Shown: in pieces, positions 1 to 4,646 of the stretch | Position numbering within the stretch: the stretch's first letter is position 1 | How the letters are laid out: every line of letters begins with the position of its first letter | From: Victivallales bacterium | GTDB lineage: Bacteria > Verrucomicrobiota > Lentisphaeria > Oligosphaerales > Oligosphaeraceae | Length of the DNA stretch: 7,584 nt | Direction of reading: 5' to 3' | NCBI GenBank assembly: GCA_017458805.1 | Contig: JAFTAC010000432.1 | Location: forward strand, 1-7,584 | The notes under the pieces: generated by a model | What the model was told of the DNA's origin: nothing | The model's input: the letters and a program-made list of their open reading frames with translations, nothing else | Database searches by the model: none | Position numbers and translations under genes: made by a program

Positions 1-843
1 GTAGCCGACGCCAGCCGTGACGATGAGAATCTGCCCGCCGCCTTTCTTGGCGTGGTGGATGTGCCAGTTGTTGCGGCAACCAGGCTCGAATGTGACGCCG
101 AAGGCAGGAACCTGGTCCAAAGTCAACTTGTGAAGGAAACTATTGCCAATGAAGTACTTGGCGAAGTTCACATTCGGCTCTCCCACGGGAATCGGCGACC
201 AGTCGGCGGGAAGCTGCGCTGGGTTCGATGGACGCTGTACACGGGCGACGATTTCCGCTGCCTGTGCGTCGGTCACGCCGTTGTTCTTTCCAATGGCGAT
301 GTGCGCCTTCATCTGCGGTTCGGTCTCGGGACGGGCTGCCAGGGCGGCGATGGTGGCCAGTTCGCGTGTGCGCCAGTCGAGGTTGTCGCGGGCGAAGATG
401 TCTCCGAAGAGGTGCGCCTTGAGGTATTCGTCCAGCTGCGGGTGGAAATCGAACAGGGCGCCTTTGACGGGGCCGCCGCAGAGTTTCGTCTGGTTGGCGG
501 TGCCGAACTCAATGGCTTTTCCCGCTGGCGGGGGATTCGGAGTGCGTCCCTCGGCGGGCTTCTTCTCGGCGGCGACCTTCATCAGGGTCGTGGCGGCGTT
601 CAAGGCGCGGGGGAAGCCGCAGTAGGCATAGAGCTGGCCGACCAGTTCCTTTGCTTCGTTGAGCGTGAGGCCGTTGTCAAAGCCAACAGCCAGCGCTGAT
701 GCCAACACCGCTTGTTCGCCGCGCGCGGTGGCGGCGGACAAATCGACGATGGCGAGTTCCTTTGTCGTGAGTGTGCTTTTCTCCATGGTAAATGCTCCTT
801 GTAAGGCCAGAAAGGCGATAATGGTGACGATGATCTTTTTCAT
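1..843 (-). CDS. Carboxymuconolactone decarboxylase/cupin fusion protein, 3' end cut by window
   Basis: The minus-strand frame is open from the ATG at 841-843 to the window edge (281 codons, no stop), so the C-terminus is missing. Residues 1-19 (MKKIIVTIIAFLALQGAFT) look like a signal peptide, suggesting export. Two CMD-like (AhpD-fold) helical units follow: roughly residues 27-98, with an AYCGFPRALNA segment, and roughly 132-205, with DWRTRELATIAAL, the typical CMD motif. From about residue 225 a cupin begins; WHIHH at 260-264 is the usual metal-binding His set and is followed by a Gly-rich turn. Proteins of this build are common next to flavodoxin and flavin reductase genes, but their substrate is generally not known; a role with aromatic, quinone or peroxide substrates is an inference. 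An AGGA lies 8 nt before the start. A second in-frame Met (residue 20) would give a cytoplasmic form. It is probably the last visible gene of the TetR-controlled operon. Confidence 0.88.
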   Translation of the reverse strand, partial: MKKIIVTIIAFLALQGAFTMEKSTLTTKELAIVDLSAATARGEQAVLASALAVGFDNGLTLNEAKELVGQLYAYCGFPRALNAATTLMKVAAEKKPAEGRTPNPPPAGKAIEFGTANQTKLCGGPVKGALFDFHPQLDEYLKAHLFGDIFARDNLDWRTRELATIAALAARPETEPQMKAHIAIGKNNGVTDAQAAEIVARVQRPSNPAQLPADWSPIPVGEPNVNFAKYFIGNSFLHKLTLDQVPAFGVTFEPGCRNNWHIHHAKKGGGQILIVTAGVGY

Positions 844-903
844 TGTTTTTTCCTGAAGACTTTGTTCATGTTCGGGGCGTTCAGGGGATTCATCGGCACA
901 AGG

Positions 904-990
904 TCAAGCGATGTTGCCGTCCACCATGGCGCCGACGACGATGACGGGAACTGGATAGAGTGCCAGAGATGGTCCAATGTTCTTCTTCAT
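904..990 (-). pseudogene. Stump of a flavin reductase-like gene (N-terminal 28 codons)
   Basis: A minus-strand frame starts at ATG 988-990 with AGGAGA 8 nt upstream, a signal as good as those of its neighbours, but stops after 28 codons at TGA 904-906. The product begins MKKNIG, then LYPVPVIVVGAMVDGN, which I recognise as the start of the flavin reductase family (FMN-binding split barrel), whose members run to about 190-200 residues. Restoring one base at the stop (TGG instead of TGA plus frame change) would continue A-W-T-L, which I recall as the expected continuation. The rest of the gene is absent: only 60 bp separate this stop from the next ATG. In a second frame that 60 bp is open and ends in a TGA overlapping the start of the CMD/cupin gene. 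The likely history is a frameshift plus a deletion of about 500 bp. It could instead be translated as a leader peptide. Confidence 0.62.
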
Positions 991-1022
991 TCAGTTTGTC
1001 TCCTATGGTTCACATCTTGATA

Positions 1023-1568
1023 TTAGCAGGATTTCCCCGCGTCGTATGCCTCCTTGAAGACTGGAAGCGAGCGAATTGCGCCTTTTTCGTATGCGCCAGT
1101 GCCATAGATGACGCCGCGCTCAATGGAGCCTTCCATACAGTCCCGCATGAAACCGCGTAGTCCTTCCAGTGTGGCGGACATCATCTCGTGGCTTTCGTCG
1201 GCAGCCGTGATGACCAGCCAGAATTCCGTGCCCTTGAAGCGACCGAAGTCGTCCCAGCGGGAGACGCTGCGGTCGATGAGCGCCTTGAGCTGCGCGTCCA
1301 TCGAGTAGAAATAAACGGGCGTGGCAAGGACGATGACATCGGCGGAGAGCATCTTCTCGACCAGTTCGTTGGCGTCGTCATTCTGGAAGCACTTCTTCAG
1401 TTTCTGGCAGGCGTAGCAGCCTTTGCAGAAGCCCACGTTCTTCTCTGCCAGGCGAATCTTCTCGACCTCATGGCCTGCCTCGGTCGCTCCGCGGACGAAT
1501 TCATCGCAGAGGAGGTCGGAGTTGCCGCCCTTGCGGGGCGATGCGGAGATGACAAGCACTTTTTTCAT
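1023..1568 (-). CDS. Flavodoxin-fold NAD(P)H-dependent FMN oxidoreductase with a CX2CX2CX5C motif
   Basis: This 181-residue protein belongs to the NADPH-dependent FMN reductase/flavodoxin-like family and probably passes electrons from NAD(P)H or another donor through FMN to a cytoplasmic acceptor. The phosphate loop for FMN is clear at residues 8-17 (SASPRKGGNS), and ATPVYFYSM at 82-90 is the second flavin-contact loop. Cysteines at 48, 51, 54 and 60 form a compact CX2CX2CX5C motif. The same spacing ligates a 4Fe-4S cluster in archaeal iron-sulfur flavoprotein (Isf), so a cluster is possible here, but many annotated relatives carry these cysteines without proof of a cluster. The protein ends in Cys. 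Length is normal for the family. Start ATG 1566-1568 has AGAGGT 6 nt upstream. It lies 33 nt after the TetR gene, in the same operon. Confidence 0.9.
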   Translation of the reverse strand: MKKVLVISASPRKGGNSDLLCDEFVRGATEAGHEVEKIRLAEKNVGFCKGCYACQKLKKCFQNDDANELVEKMLSADVIVLATPVYFYSMDAQLKALIDRSVSRWDDFGRFKGTEFWLVITAADESHEMMSATLEGLRGFMRDCMEGSIERGVIYGTGAYEKGAIRSLPVFKEAYDAGKSC

Positions 1569-1582
1569 GGTGTTACCTCTTG

Positions 1583-1601
1583 GGCGTTGCTTAACAACGC
1601 C
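1583..1601 (-). other. Intercistronic hairpin between regulator and oxidoreductase genes
   Basis: A perfect 7-bp GC-rich stem (GGCGTTG with CAACGCC) and a 5-nt loop begin immediately after the stop codon of the TetR gene (TAA at 1602-1604). No U-tract follows, so it is not a standard terminator. It may lower read-through or stabilise one side of a cleaved mRNA; it stands 14 nt before the next start codon, next to the RBS of the oxidoreductase gene. Confidence 0.5.
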
Positions 1602-2228
1602 TTATTGTTTGTTGTTGAAAAAGGTTATGATGAACGTGAAGATAAGTTCCCTGGCCGTTAGCTGCTCGAAATCGACGTCCGCCTGCTCCATTGCCTTCTT
1701 CTGCTTCTCGGTGACCTCCGTATAGGGGTAGATGCCGAACATGAAGGGGAAGAAGGAGTAGATGAAGTCGTGTATCTGCCCGCCCGTCATCTCGGGACGG
1801 AACTTTAGCAGGAGGCGTTTCATGTTCTCCAGCGCCCTCCCGTAGGAGTGCTTGAAGCGTATCAGGCATTCCAAGCGGCTGTTGGCTTCCATGTCATAGA
1901 GGTTCATCGACAGCAATTTCAGCAGTTGCGGACGTGCCGCCAGGGACTTCGCCAGCTTCTCCGCCAGCGCATGGCAGGAGAGACTCCGTTTGCCCTTGTG
2001 GATTTCCTCCAGCGAATCATTCCATCGGTCGTATTCCCGTTCGAAGAGCGCAAGGAAAATCTCCTCCTTTGTGGCGAAATAGTTGTAGATAGAAGGGCGA
2101 GAGAAGGAGGTCTCCTCGCTGATTTCCTTCAGAGTGATTTCACGAAAGGACATAGTCCTGTACAGCTTTTCACATGCATCGACAATCTCCTCGCGCCTGG
2201 CTGTTGTCGTCTTCTCTGAAATGGCCAT
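1602..2228 (-). CDS. TetR/AcrR-family transcriptional regulator
   Basis: A 208-residue protein of normal TetR length. The N-terminal helix-turn-helix spans about residues 13-60: REEIVDACEKLY, then TLKEISEETSFSRPSIYNYF, then KEEIFLALFE, the standard pattern of the family with the SxxxxYNYF recognition helix. The rest is a mostly helical ligand-binding and dimer domain with a Phe/Tyr-rich stretch (FIYSFFPFMFGIYPYTE) that could line a hydrophobic ligand pocket; the ligand cannot be told from sequence. I choose ATG 2226-2228: AGGA lies 6 nt upstream. The frame also allows TTG at 2232-2234, but that codon abuts the AGGA and cannot use it. The gene is first in the operon and two copies of a TGACATCGTGTCA-like palindrome overlap its promoter, so it most likely represses its own transcription and that of the oxidoreductase and CMD/cupin genes until an inducer binds. 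Confidence 0.93.
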   Translation of the reverse strand: MAISEKTTTARREEIVDACEKLYRTMSFREITLKEISEETSFSRPSIYNYFATKEEIFLALFEREYDRWNDSLEEIHKGKRSLSCHALAEKLAKSLAARPQLLKLLSMNLYDMEANSRLECLIRFKHSYGRALENMKRLLLKFRPEMTGGQIHDFIYSFFPFMFGIYPYTEVTEKQKKAMEQADVDFEQLTARELIFTFIITFFNNKQ

Positions 2229-2250
2229 GGTCAATCCTGTTGCTTTGTTC

Positions 2251-2263
2251 TGACATCGTATAA
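2251..2263. promoter_or_regulatory. Second, imperfect copy of the TetR-type operator
   Basis: TGACATCGTATAA matches the perfect palindrome at 2285-2297 in 11 of 13 positions. The two centres are 34 bp apart. It sits at about the transcription start of the minus-strand promoter and 22 bp before the regulator's start codon, a normal place for a repressor site. Binding by this TetR is inferred from position only. Confidence 0.55.
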
Positions 2264-2270
2264 TGGATAT

Positions 2271-2298
2271 AATATAGCATTGATTGACATCGTGTCAA
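2271..2298 (-). promoter_or_regulatory. Sigma-70-like promoter of the tetR operon
   Basis: On the minus strand TTGACA (2293-2298, a perfect -35) is followed after 16 bp by TATATT (2271-2276, five of six for the -10). Transcription would start near 2264, leaving a leader of roughly 35 nt before the TetR ATG. The -35 is one arm of the palindrome at 2284-2298, so repressor and RNA polymerase would compete. Confidence 0.75.
2284..2298. promoter_or_regulatory. Perfect 15-bp palindromic operator
   Basis: TTGACA-TCG-TGTCAA is a perfect 6-3-6 inverted repeat. It covers the -35 hexamer of the operon promoter. Size and position fit a TetR-family operator. A near copy lies at 2251-2263. Confidence 0.7.
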
Positions 2299-2382
2299 AT
2301 ATTTTTCATAAATTCTGGCTGACAACATGCATTTGGGAAAAAGACACAGCAGTAGTCATCTAATTTCATGCCCTGCGAAATT

Positions 2383-2440
2383 GCAAGGCACAGAAAAAAC
2401 GACTGATATGAACTCTTAATGAGGCTTTGCCCACAAAAAA
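2383..2440 (+). repeat. Diverged extragenic repeat, copy A
   Basis: The unit starts with the 3' arm of a hairpin (GCAAGGCAC), continues AGAAAAAAC, a variable stretch of about 25 bp, TGAGGC, and ends CACAAAAAA. The same order and spacing recur at 2588-2643. The ends match well while the middle has drifted, so this is an old or structurally constrained duplication. Confidence 0.5.
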
Positions 2441-2587
2441 GTAATTCCTCAGTGATTGATATGAGCCGCGTTTGCGGCAGCAAGAACATAGCCGTGGGTG
2501 AAGCGAGCGCCTTCGGGGCGAGCGAAACCCACGGGATAGGCGTTTTCCCACATCCCCTTGCGCCGTGCCACATAGCGAAGCGGAGCG

Positions 2588-2643
2588 GCAAGGCGCAGAA
2601 AAACCAGCAAGTATCATCAACCAGTGAGGCATTACACAAAAAA
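2588..2643 (+). repeat. Diverged extragenic repeat, copy B
   Basis: This matches copy A in its key blocks: GCAAGGCGC, AGAAAAAC, GTGAGGC and ACACAAAAAA, starting 205 bp downstream of copy A. As in copy A, the first block is the 3' arm of a hairpin (here 2559-2597). Its final A-tract joins the phased tracts upstream of the tRNA promoter. Confidence 0.5.
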
Positions 2644-2646
2644 CGG

Positions 2647-2703
2647 TTTTTTTGAAGTTTTTTTGACAAACCGACTTGACGCGGGCTAAATAAGGGCTAT
2701 AGT
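2647..2703 (+). promoter_or_regulatory. tRNA-Ala promoter with phased T-tracts upstream
   Basis: TTGACG (2676-2681) and TATAGT (2698-2703) are separated by 16 bp, each five of six to consensus. The start would be near 2710, giving a short 5' leader before the tRNA at 2723. Upstream are two copies of GTTTTTTTGA (T7 at 2647-2653 and 2658-2664) 11 bp apart, preceded by A6 at 2638-2643. This helically phased AT block covers about -46 to -63, the position of UP elements in strong stable-RNA promoters. Confidence 0.7.
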
Positions 2704-2722
2704 ATATCACGTAATCAAAAAC

Positions 2723-2799
2723 GGGGCATTAGCTCAGTTGGCTAGAGCGCCTGCATGGCATGCAGGAGGTCATCGGTTCGACTCCGATATGCTCCACCA
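2723..2799 (+). tRNA. tRNA-Ala, anticodon GGC
   Basis: A full 77-nt cloverleaf including encoded CCA. The acceptor arm is GGGGCAT with ATGCTCC and contains G3:U70, the alanine identity pair. The D arm is GCTC/GAGC, the anticodon stem CCTGC/GCAGG with loop ATGGCAT (anticodon GGC, decodes GCC and GCU), the variable loop has 5 nt, and the T arm is ATCGG/CCGAT with loop TTCGACT. No intron or mismatch is seen. It stands alone with its own promoter and terminator. The genes downstream look like accessory DNA, and tRNA 3' ends are frequent integration targets, but no second copy of its 3' end occurs in this window. Confidence 0.98.
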
Positions 2800-2807
2800 C
2801 CCCTTTA

Positions 2808-2840
2808 AAGCCTTTAACTTCAACGAGTTAAAGGCTTTTT
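2808..2840 (+). terminator. Rho-independent terminator of the tRNA gene
   Basis: A perfect 12-bp stem (AAGCCTTTAACT, 2808-2819; AGTTAAAGGCTT, 2826-2837) with loop TCAACG leads into TTTTTCTTTT. It begins 8 nt after the CCA end. Confidence 0.93.
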
Positions 2841-2919
2841 CTTTTGCCTGGATTTCTCCTAGCTGCACCTTGCTTTTCTTTGTGATGCTTATATATGTTT
2901 TTCAACTGCGAAATCGTTC

Positions 2920-2941
2920 ATAGGGTGACGATAGGGTGACG
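2920..2941 (+). repeat. Two tandem 11-bp repeats, ATAGGGTGACG
   Basis: Two exact head-to-tail copies lie at 2920-2930 and 2931-2941 with a period of 11 bp, about one helical turn, so a bound protein would see both on the same face. The same TAGGGTGAC sequence forms each arm of the palindrome at 3046-3063. It is likely a protein-binding site; the protein is unknown. Confidence 0.75.
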
Positions 2942-2978
2942 GGCTGTTTCACCTTTTTTGTGCCCGTCTAGCCACCCT
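2933..2978 (+). other. Large bulged hairpin using the second tandem repeat
   Basis: AGGGTGACGGGC (2933-2944) pairs with GCCCGT (2962-2967) and, past a CTAGC bulge, with CACCCT (2973-2978): 12 pairs around a 17-nt loop, followed by a short T run. The loop contains GTTTCAC (2946-2952), which can pair exactly with GTGAAAC at 2986-2992, so two structures or a pseudoknot are possible. It could be a transcript attenuator, a weak terminator or part of an origin. Confidence 0.45.
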
Positions 2979-3045
2979 TTTCCCAGTGAAACAAGCATAA
3001 ATATAATGACGATTTCAATTCTTTCCAATGGTCTGTTTACAAAAA

Positions 3046-3063
3046 TAGGGTGACGTCACCCTA
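3046..3063. promoter_or_regulatory. Perfect 18-bp palindrome TAGGGTGAC-GTCACCCTA
   Basis: Two TAGGGTGAC arms meet with no spacer. The right end touches the -35 position of the promoter whose -10 is at 3084-3089, so a dimer bound here would repress or activate the accessory operon. The tandem copies at 2920-2941 are about 105 bp upstream, which would permit looping. Confidence 0.75.
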
Positions 3064-3080
3064 AATATCTGTGTTTTTCA

Positions 3081-3089
3081 TGGCATAAT
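3081..3089 (+). promoter_or_regulatory. Probable extended -10 promoter of the accessory operon
   Basis: TGG-CATAAT is an extended -10 element. The -35 position (about 3061-3066, CTAAAT) is poor and is overlapped by the palindrome, which suits a regulated promoter. Transcription would start near 3096, about 50 nt before the first start codon. Confidence 0.5.
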
Positions 3090-3095
3090 ACCATA

Positions 3096-3114
3096 GAGGA
3101 CGGAGTGCGTCCTC
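3096..3114 (+). other. Hairpin at the predicted 5' end of the accessory mRNA
   Basis: GAGGACG (3096-3102) and CGTCCTC (3108-3114) form a perfect 7-bp stem with loop GAGTG. It coincides with the predicted transcription start, and 5'-terminal stems are known to protect mRNAs from decay. The RBS lies 22 nt downstream and stays free. Confidence 0.45.
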
Positions 3115-3146
3115 AATGTTCTTTCATTCTAAAACAGGAGATTGCC

Positions 3147-3986
3147 ATGAAAATCCCAAACTGCATCCGAGCCTTCCTTTGCAGGCTCAACCCCGTCCCG
3201 TACCTTGTCCACCGCTGGCAAGGGATGGTTGCTCGCTTCCGCCATTGCCGCCTTCGTCTGGCAAGGCTTGTTCCGCACCACATCCCCAGAGCCATTACGC
3301 TGTCCATCCTGTCAGTTGTCATTGTACTGGCGGGTGTTGGCTCGTGCCACTCGCGTCTTGCCCATCCAAGACCACGCTTCACGATAGCCATGCTGGATTC
3401 AAGGGCTGCCGCCCACATCAGCGAGGCAAAAGCCGCCATCCCCGATGTGGTGGCTGACATCTGCCATGAGAGGGGTCACCTTTACTGGCTGATGGTCAAG
3501 GACAAGTGCCTTGGTGGTGACCGCGCCAGACAGTACATCGCGCAGAAGCTCGACAAAAGGATAGTTGTGCCTTTGAGGCAAGCAGCCGCTGTGTACCAGT
3601 GCGCCCTCAACTCAGACGCCGCCATCGGCATGACCGAAGAAGTGGCTCTCGACACCCTCAGCAGCCAGTTGTACGCAACGGCTGGTCTCGCCATCGAGGG
3701 CTTCTTCATCAGAGCCACGCTGGAATCCTGTCTGGCCGTGGCAGGCAGATGCGCCCCGCAACTGGCCTCAACACTCGGTGCCTCTGCCACCTGCGCCGCC
3801 GCTGACGGGCCTTTGCCCATCGGTGACATCATTGGCGCGACGCTAGCCGTCGGTGGCACCGTCTGGTGCTGCCATGACATCTACAAGGCGCACAAGGCCT
3901 TGCCCGACAATCTAGCCGCAGCCCTGGAGACAGCCGTTGCCGCCACAGTGGCCCAGTGCCGTCAGGAGGCGATGTCAGCACTATGA
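3147..3986 (+). CDS. Membrane-anchored Cys-rich protein of unknown function
   Basis: I do not recognise this 279-residue protein. Start ATG 3147-3149 is chosen because AGGAG lies 7 nt upstream; an earlier in-frame GTG at 3105 lies inside the leader hairpin and has no RBS. Residues 1-46 are strongly basic (many Arg and His), residues about 47-67 are a clear membrane helix, and the remaining 210 residues are Ala-rich and probably helical, placing the bulk outside the cytoplasm by the positive-inside rule. There are 13 cysteines, nine of them after the helix (106, 121, 152, 195, 202, 216, 241, 242, 271), so disulfides are possible. Residues 225-242 are a second Gly-rich hydrophobic stretch followed by HDIYKAHKALP. 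It may be a structural or envelope protein of the element. The last 4 nt overlap the next start (ATGA), indicating translational coupling. Confidence 0.82.
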   Translation: MKIPNCIRAFLCRLNPVPYLVHRWQGMVARFRHCRLRLARLVPHHIPRAITLSILSVVIVLAGVGSCHSRLAHPRPRFTIAMLDSRAAAHISEAKAAIPDVVADICHERGHLYWLMVKDKCLGGDRARQYIAQKLDKRIVVPLRQAAAVYQCALNSDAAIGMTEEVALDTLSSQLYATAGLAIEGFFIRATLESCLAVAGRCAPQLASTLGASATCAAADGPLPIGDIIGATLAVGGTVWCCHDIYKAHKALPDNLAAALETAVAATVAQCRQEAMSAL

Positions 3987-4390
3987 ACAGACTTCTGACC
4001 ATACTGCTTGTACTCTCCATGCCGCTGATGGCGGCGCATCCCCTGCGCATCCCTCCAAGGCGCATACCCAAGCCGTCAGGCCACCATCGCCCAATGCGCA
4101 TTCCCATTGTGCCATGGCAGACCATCGTGGCTGGTGGCGCTGCCGTCTCTGGCGTGGTCTTCGCCTACAAGGTCGCCGACGGCATCCAGTCAGGCATGGC
4201 GGAAGCAGCCAAGTCCGCCCCCGACAGGTTCCTTGACAAATGCGGTGGTGTCGGCGGGACAGCCCAGATTGCATCTGCCATCATCGTCATCGTCGGCATC
4301 GCCTATCTTGCGTGGCGTCTAGCCCTTCACGGCAAGCCGCCCGAACGAAGAGAGCTGCCGCCACCATCAGACCATGAGCCGCCTCCCTAG
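3983..4390 (+). CDS. Small protein with signal peptide and two membrane segments, function unknown
   Basis: This 135-residue protein is unrecognised. Residues 1-18 (MNRLLTILLVLSMPLMAA) form a signal peptide. A basic Pro-rich stretch (20-45), a Gly-rich hydrophobic segment (47-65), a polar loop, a strong membrane helix (95-114) and a Pro-rich tail ending EPPP follow. The Gly-rich segment followed by an amphipathic Tyr-Lys-containing stretch loosely resembles residues 225-250 of the preceding protein, suggesting partners in one membrane assembly (inference). ATG 3983-3985 overlaps the upstream stop. AGGAGG at 3964-3969 is 13 nt away, rather far, so coupling to upstream translation is likely. 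The stop codon lies in the loop of a terminator hairpin. Confidence 0.8.
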   Translation: MNRLLTILLVLSMPLMAAHPLRIPPRRIPKPSGHHRPMRIPIVPWQTIVAGGAAVSGVVFAYKVADGIQSGMAEAAKSAPDRFLDKCGGVGGTAQIASAIIVIVGIAYLAWRLALHGKPPERRELPPPSDHEPPP

Positions 4391-4408
4391 ACAGGAGACG
4401 GCTTTTTT
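4377..4408 (+). terminator. Rho-independent terminator overlapping a stop codon
   Basis: AGCCG-C-CTCC (4377-4386) pairs with GGAG-A-CGGCT (4394-4403) with one C/A mismatch and loop CTAGACA, then T6 at 4403-4408. The TAG of the preceding gene is in the loop, so a terminating ribosome would cover the left arm, which could tie termination to translation. The next genes need either read-through or another promoter. Confidence 0.8.
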
Positions 4409-4453
4409 GTGTCCTGAATCCATCACATCCACCTTTGACAAAGGAGACTGCCC

Positions 4454-4627
4454 ATGTTCCGCAACCAGCCCCGACCGCCCCCTATGGTGGCAGTCATCGT
4501 AACCGCGCTGGCCATCTTTGCAGCCATGTGGCTGCTGGCCTGCATCTTCAGGCACAGCGTAGCCTTCCTACTGGGAGGCATCGTGCTGTGCGTCGTCCTT
4601 AAGTACCTGAAAGACATTACCACCTAA
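4454..4627 (+). CDS. 57-residue membrane peptide with two helices
   Basis: ATG 4454-4456 follows AAGGAGA at 4441-4447 with a 6-nt gap, an excellent RBS. The product starts MFRNQPRPPP, then has two hydrophobic helices (about 11-32 and 35-50) separated by RHS, and ends KYLKDITT. The family is not recognised. Size and topology fit small integral membrane proteins of plasmids and phages (for example pilin-, holin- or exclusion-type peptides), but nothing decides among these. It ends 19 nt before the clamp-like gene. No clear promoter is seen between the terminator and this gene. Confidence 0.75.
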   Translation: MFRNQPRPPPMVAVIVTALAIFAAMWLLACIFRHSVAFLLGGIVLCVVLKYLKDITT

Positions 4628-4646
4628 CCAAAAGGAGTAACAAACC

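Larger units (their letters stand above)
2301..2645. other. Non-coding interval with several hairpins
   Basis: No credible gene is seen here. Minus-strand frames of 114-124 codons exist, but they are rich in Cys, Arg and Phe, have no usable RBS and read through hairpins and repeats. Structures visible on either strand are: 2369-2390 (TGCC/GGCA plus TGC/GCA, loop GAAATT); 2465-2478 (GCCGC/GCGGC, loop GTTT); 2492-2534 (8-bp CCGTGGGT/ACCCACGG enclosing an inner CGCC/GGCG stem and two GCGAGCG copies); and 2559-2597 (TGCGCC/GGCGCA plus GCC/GGC). Base composition changes from AT-rich (2301-2460) to GC-rich (2465-2600). It could hold a structured RNA, an extragenic repeat, or decayed sequence. Confidence 0.6.
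2841..3146. other. AT-rich control region between tRNA-Ala and the accessory genes
   Basis: No gene is supported in these 306 bp. They hold a tandem 11-bp repeat (2920-2941), a large hairpin (2933-2978), an AT-rich stretch (about 2990-3045), an 18-bp palindrome (3046-3063), a probable promoter (3081-3089) and a 5' hairpin (3096-3114). In layout this is an operator or origin-like region for the plus-strand genes. If an element is inserted at the tRNA, its left boundary would lie here or at the tRNA 3' end; no integrase gene or attachment core can be identified within the window. Confidence 0.6.

Noticed and set aside
52..699. Plus-strand frames of 160-215 codons over the CMD/cupin gene
   Set aside because: The minus strand encodes clear CMD and cupin motifs through the same bases; the plus-strand translations are low-information and lack an RBS.
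2232..2234. TTG as start of the TetR protein
   Set aside because: The AGGA directly abuts it, leaving no spacing; the ATG two codons later has correct spacing.
2663..2692. TTGACA at 2663-2668 as the tRNA promoter -35
   Set aside because: The matching -10 (TAAATA) is poor; TTGACG with TATAGT at 2676-2703 fits better and leaves a sensible leader.
2295..2710. Two overlapping minus-strand frames of 114 and 124 codons upstream of the tRNA
   Set aside because: They run through the tRNA promoter, hairpins and extragenic repeats, have no convincing RBS, and their amino-acid make-up is atypical.
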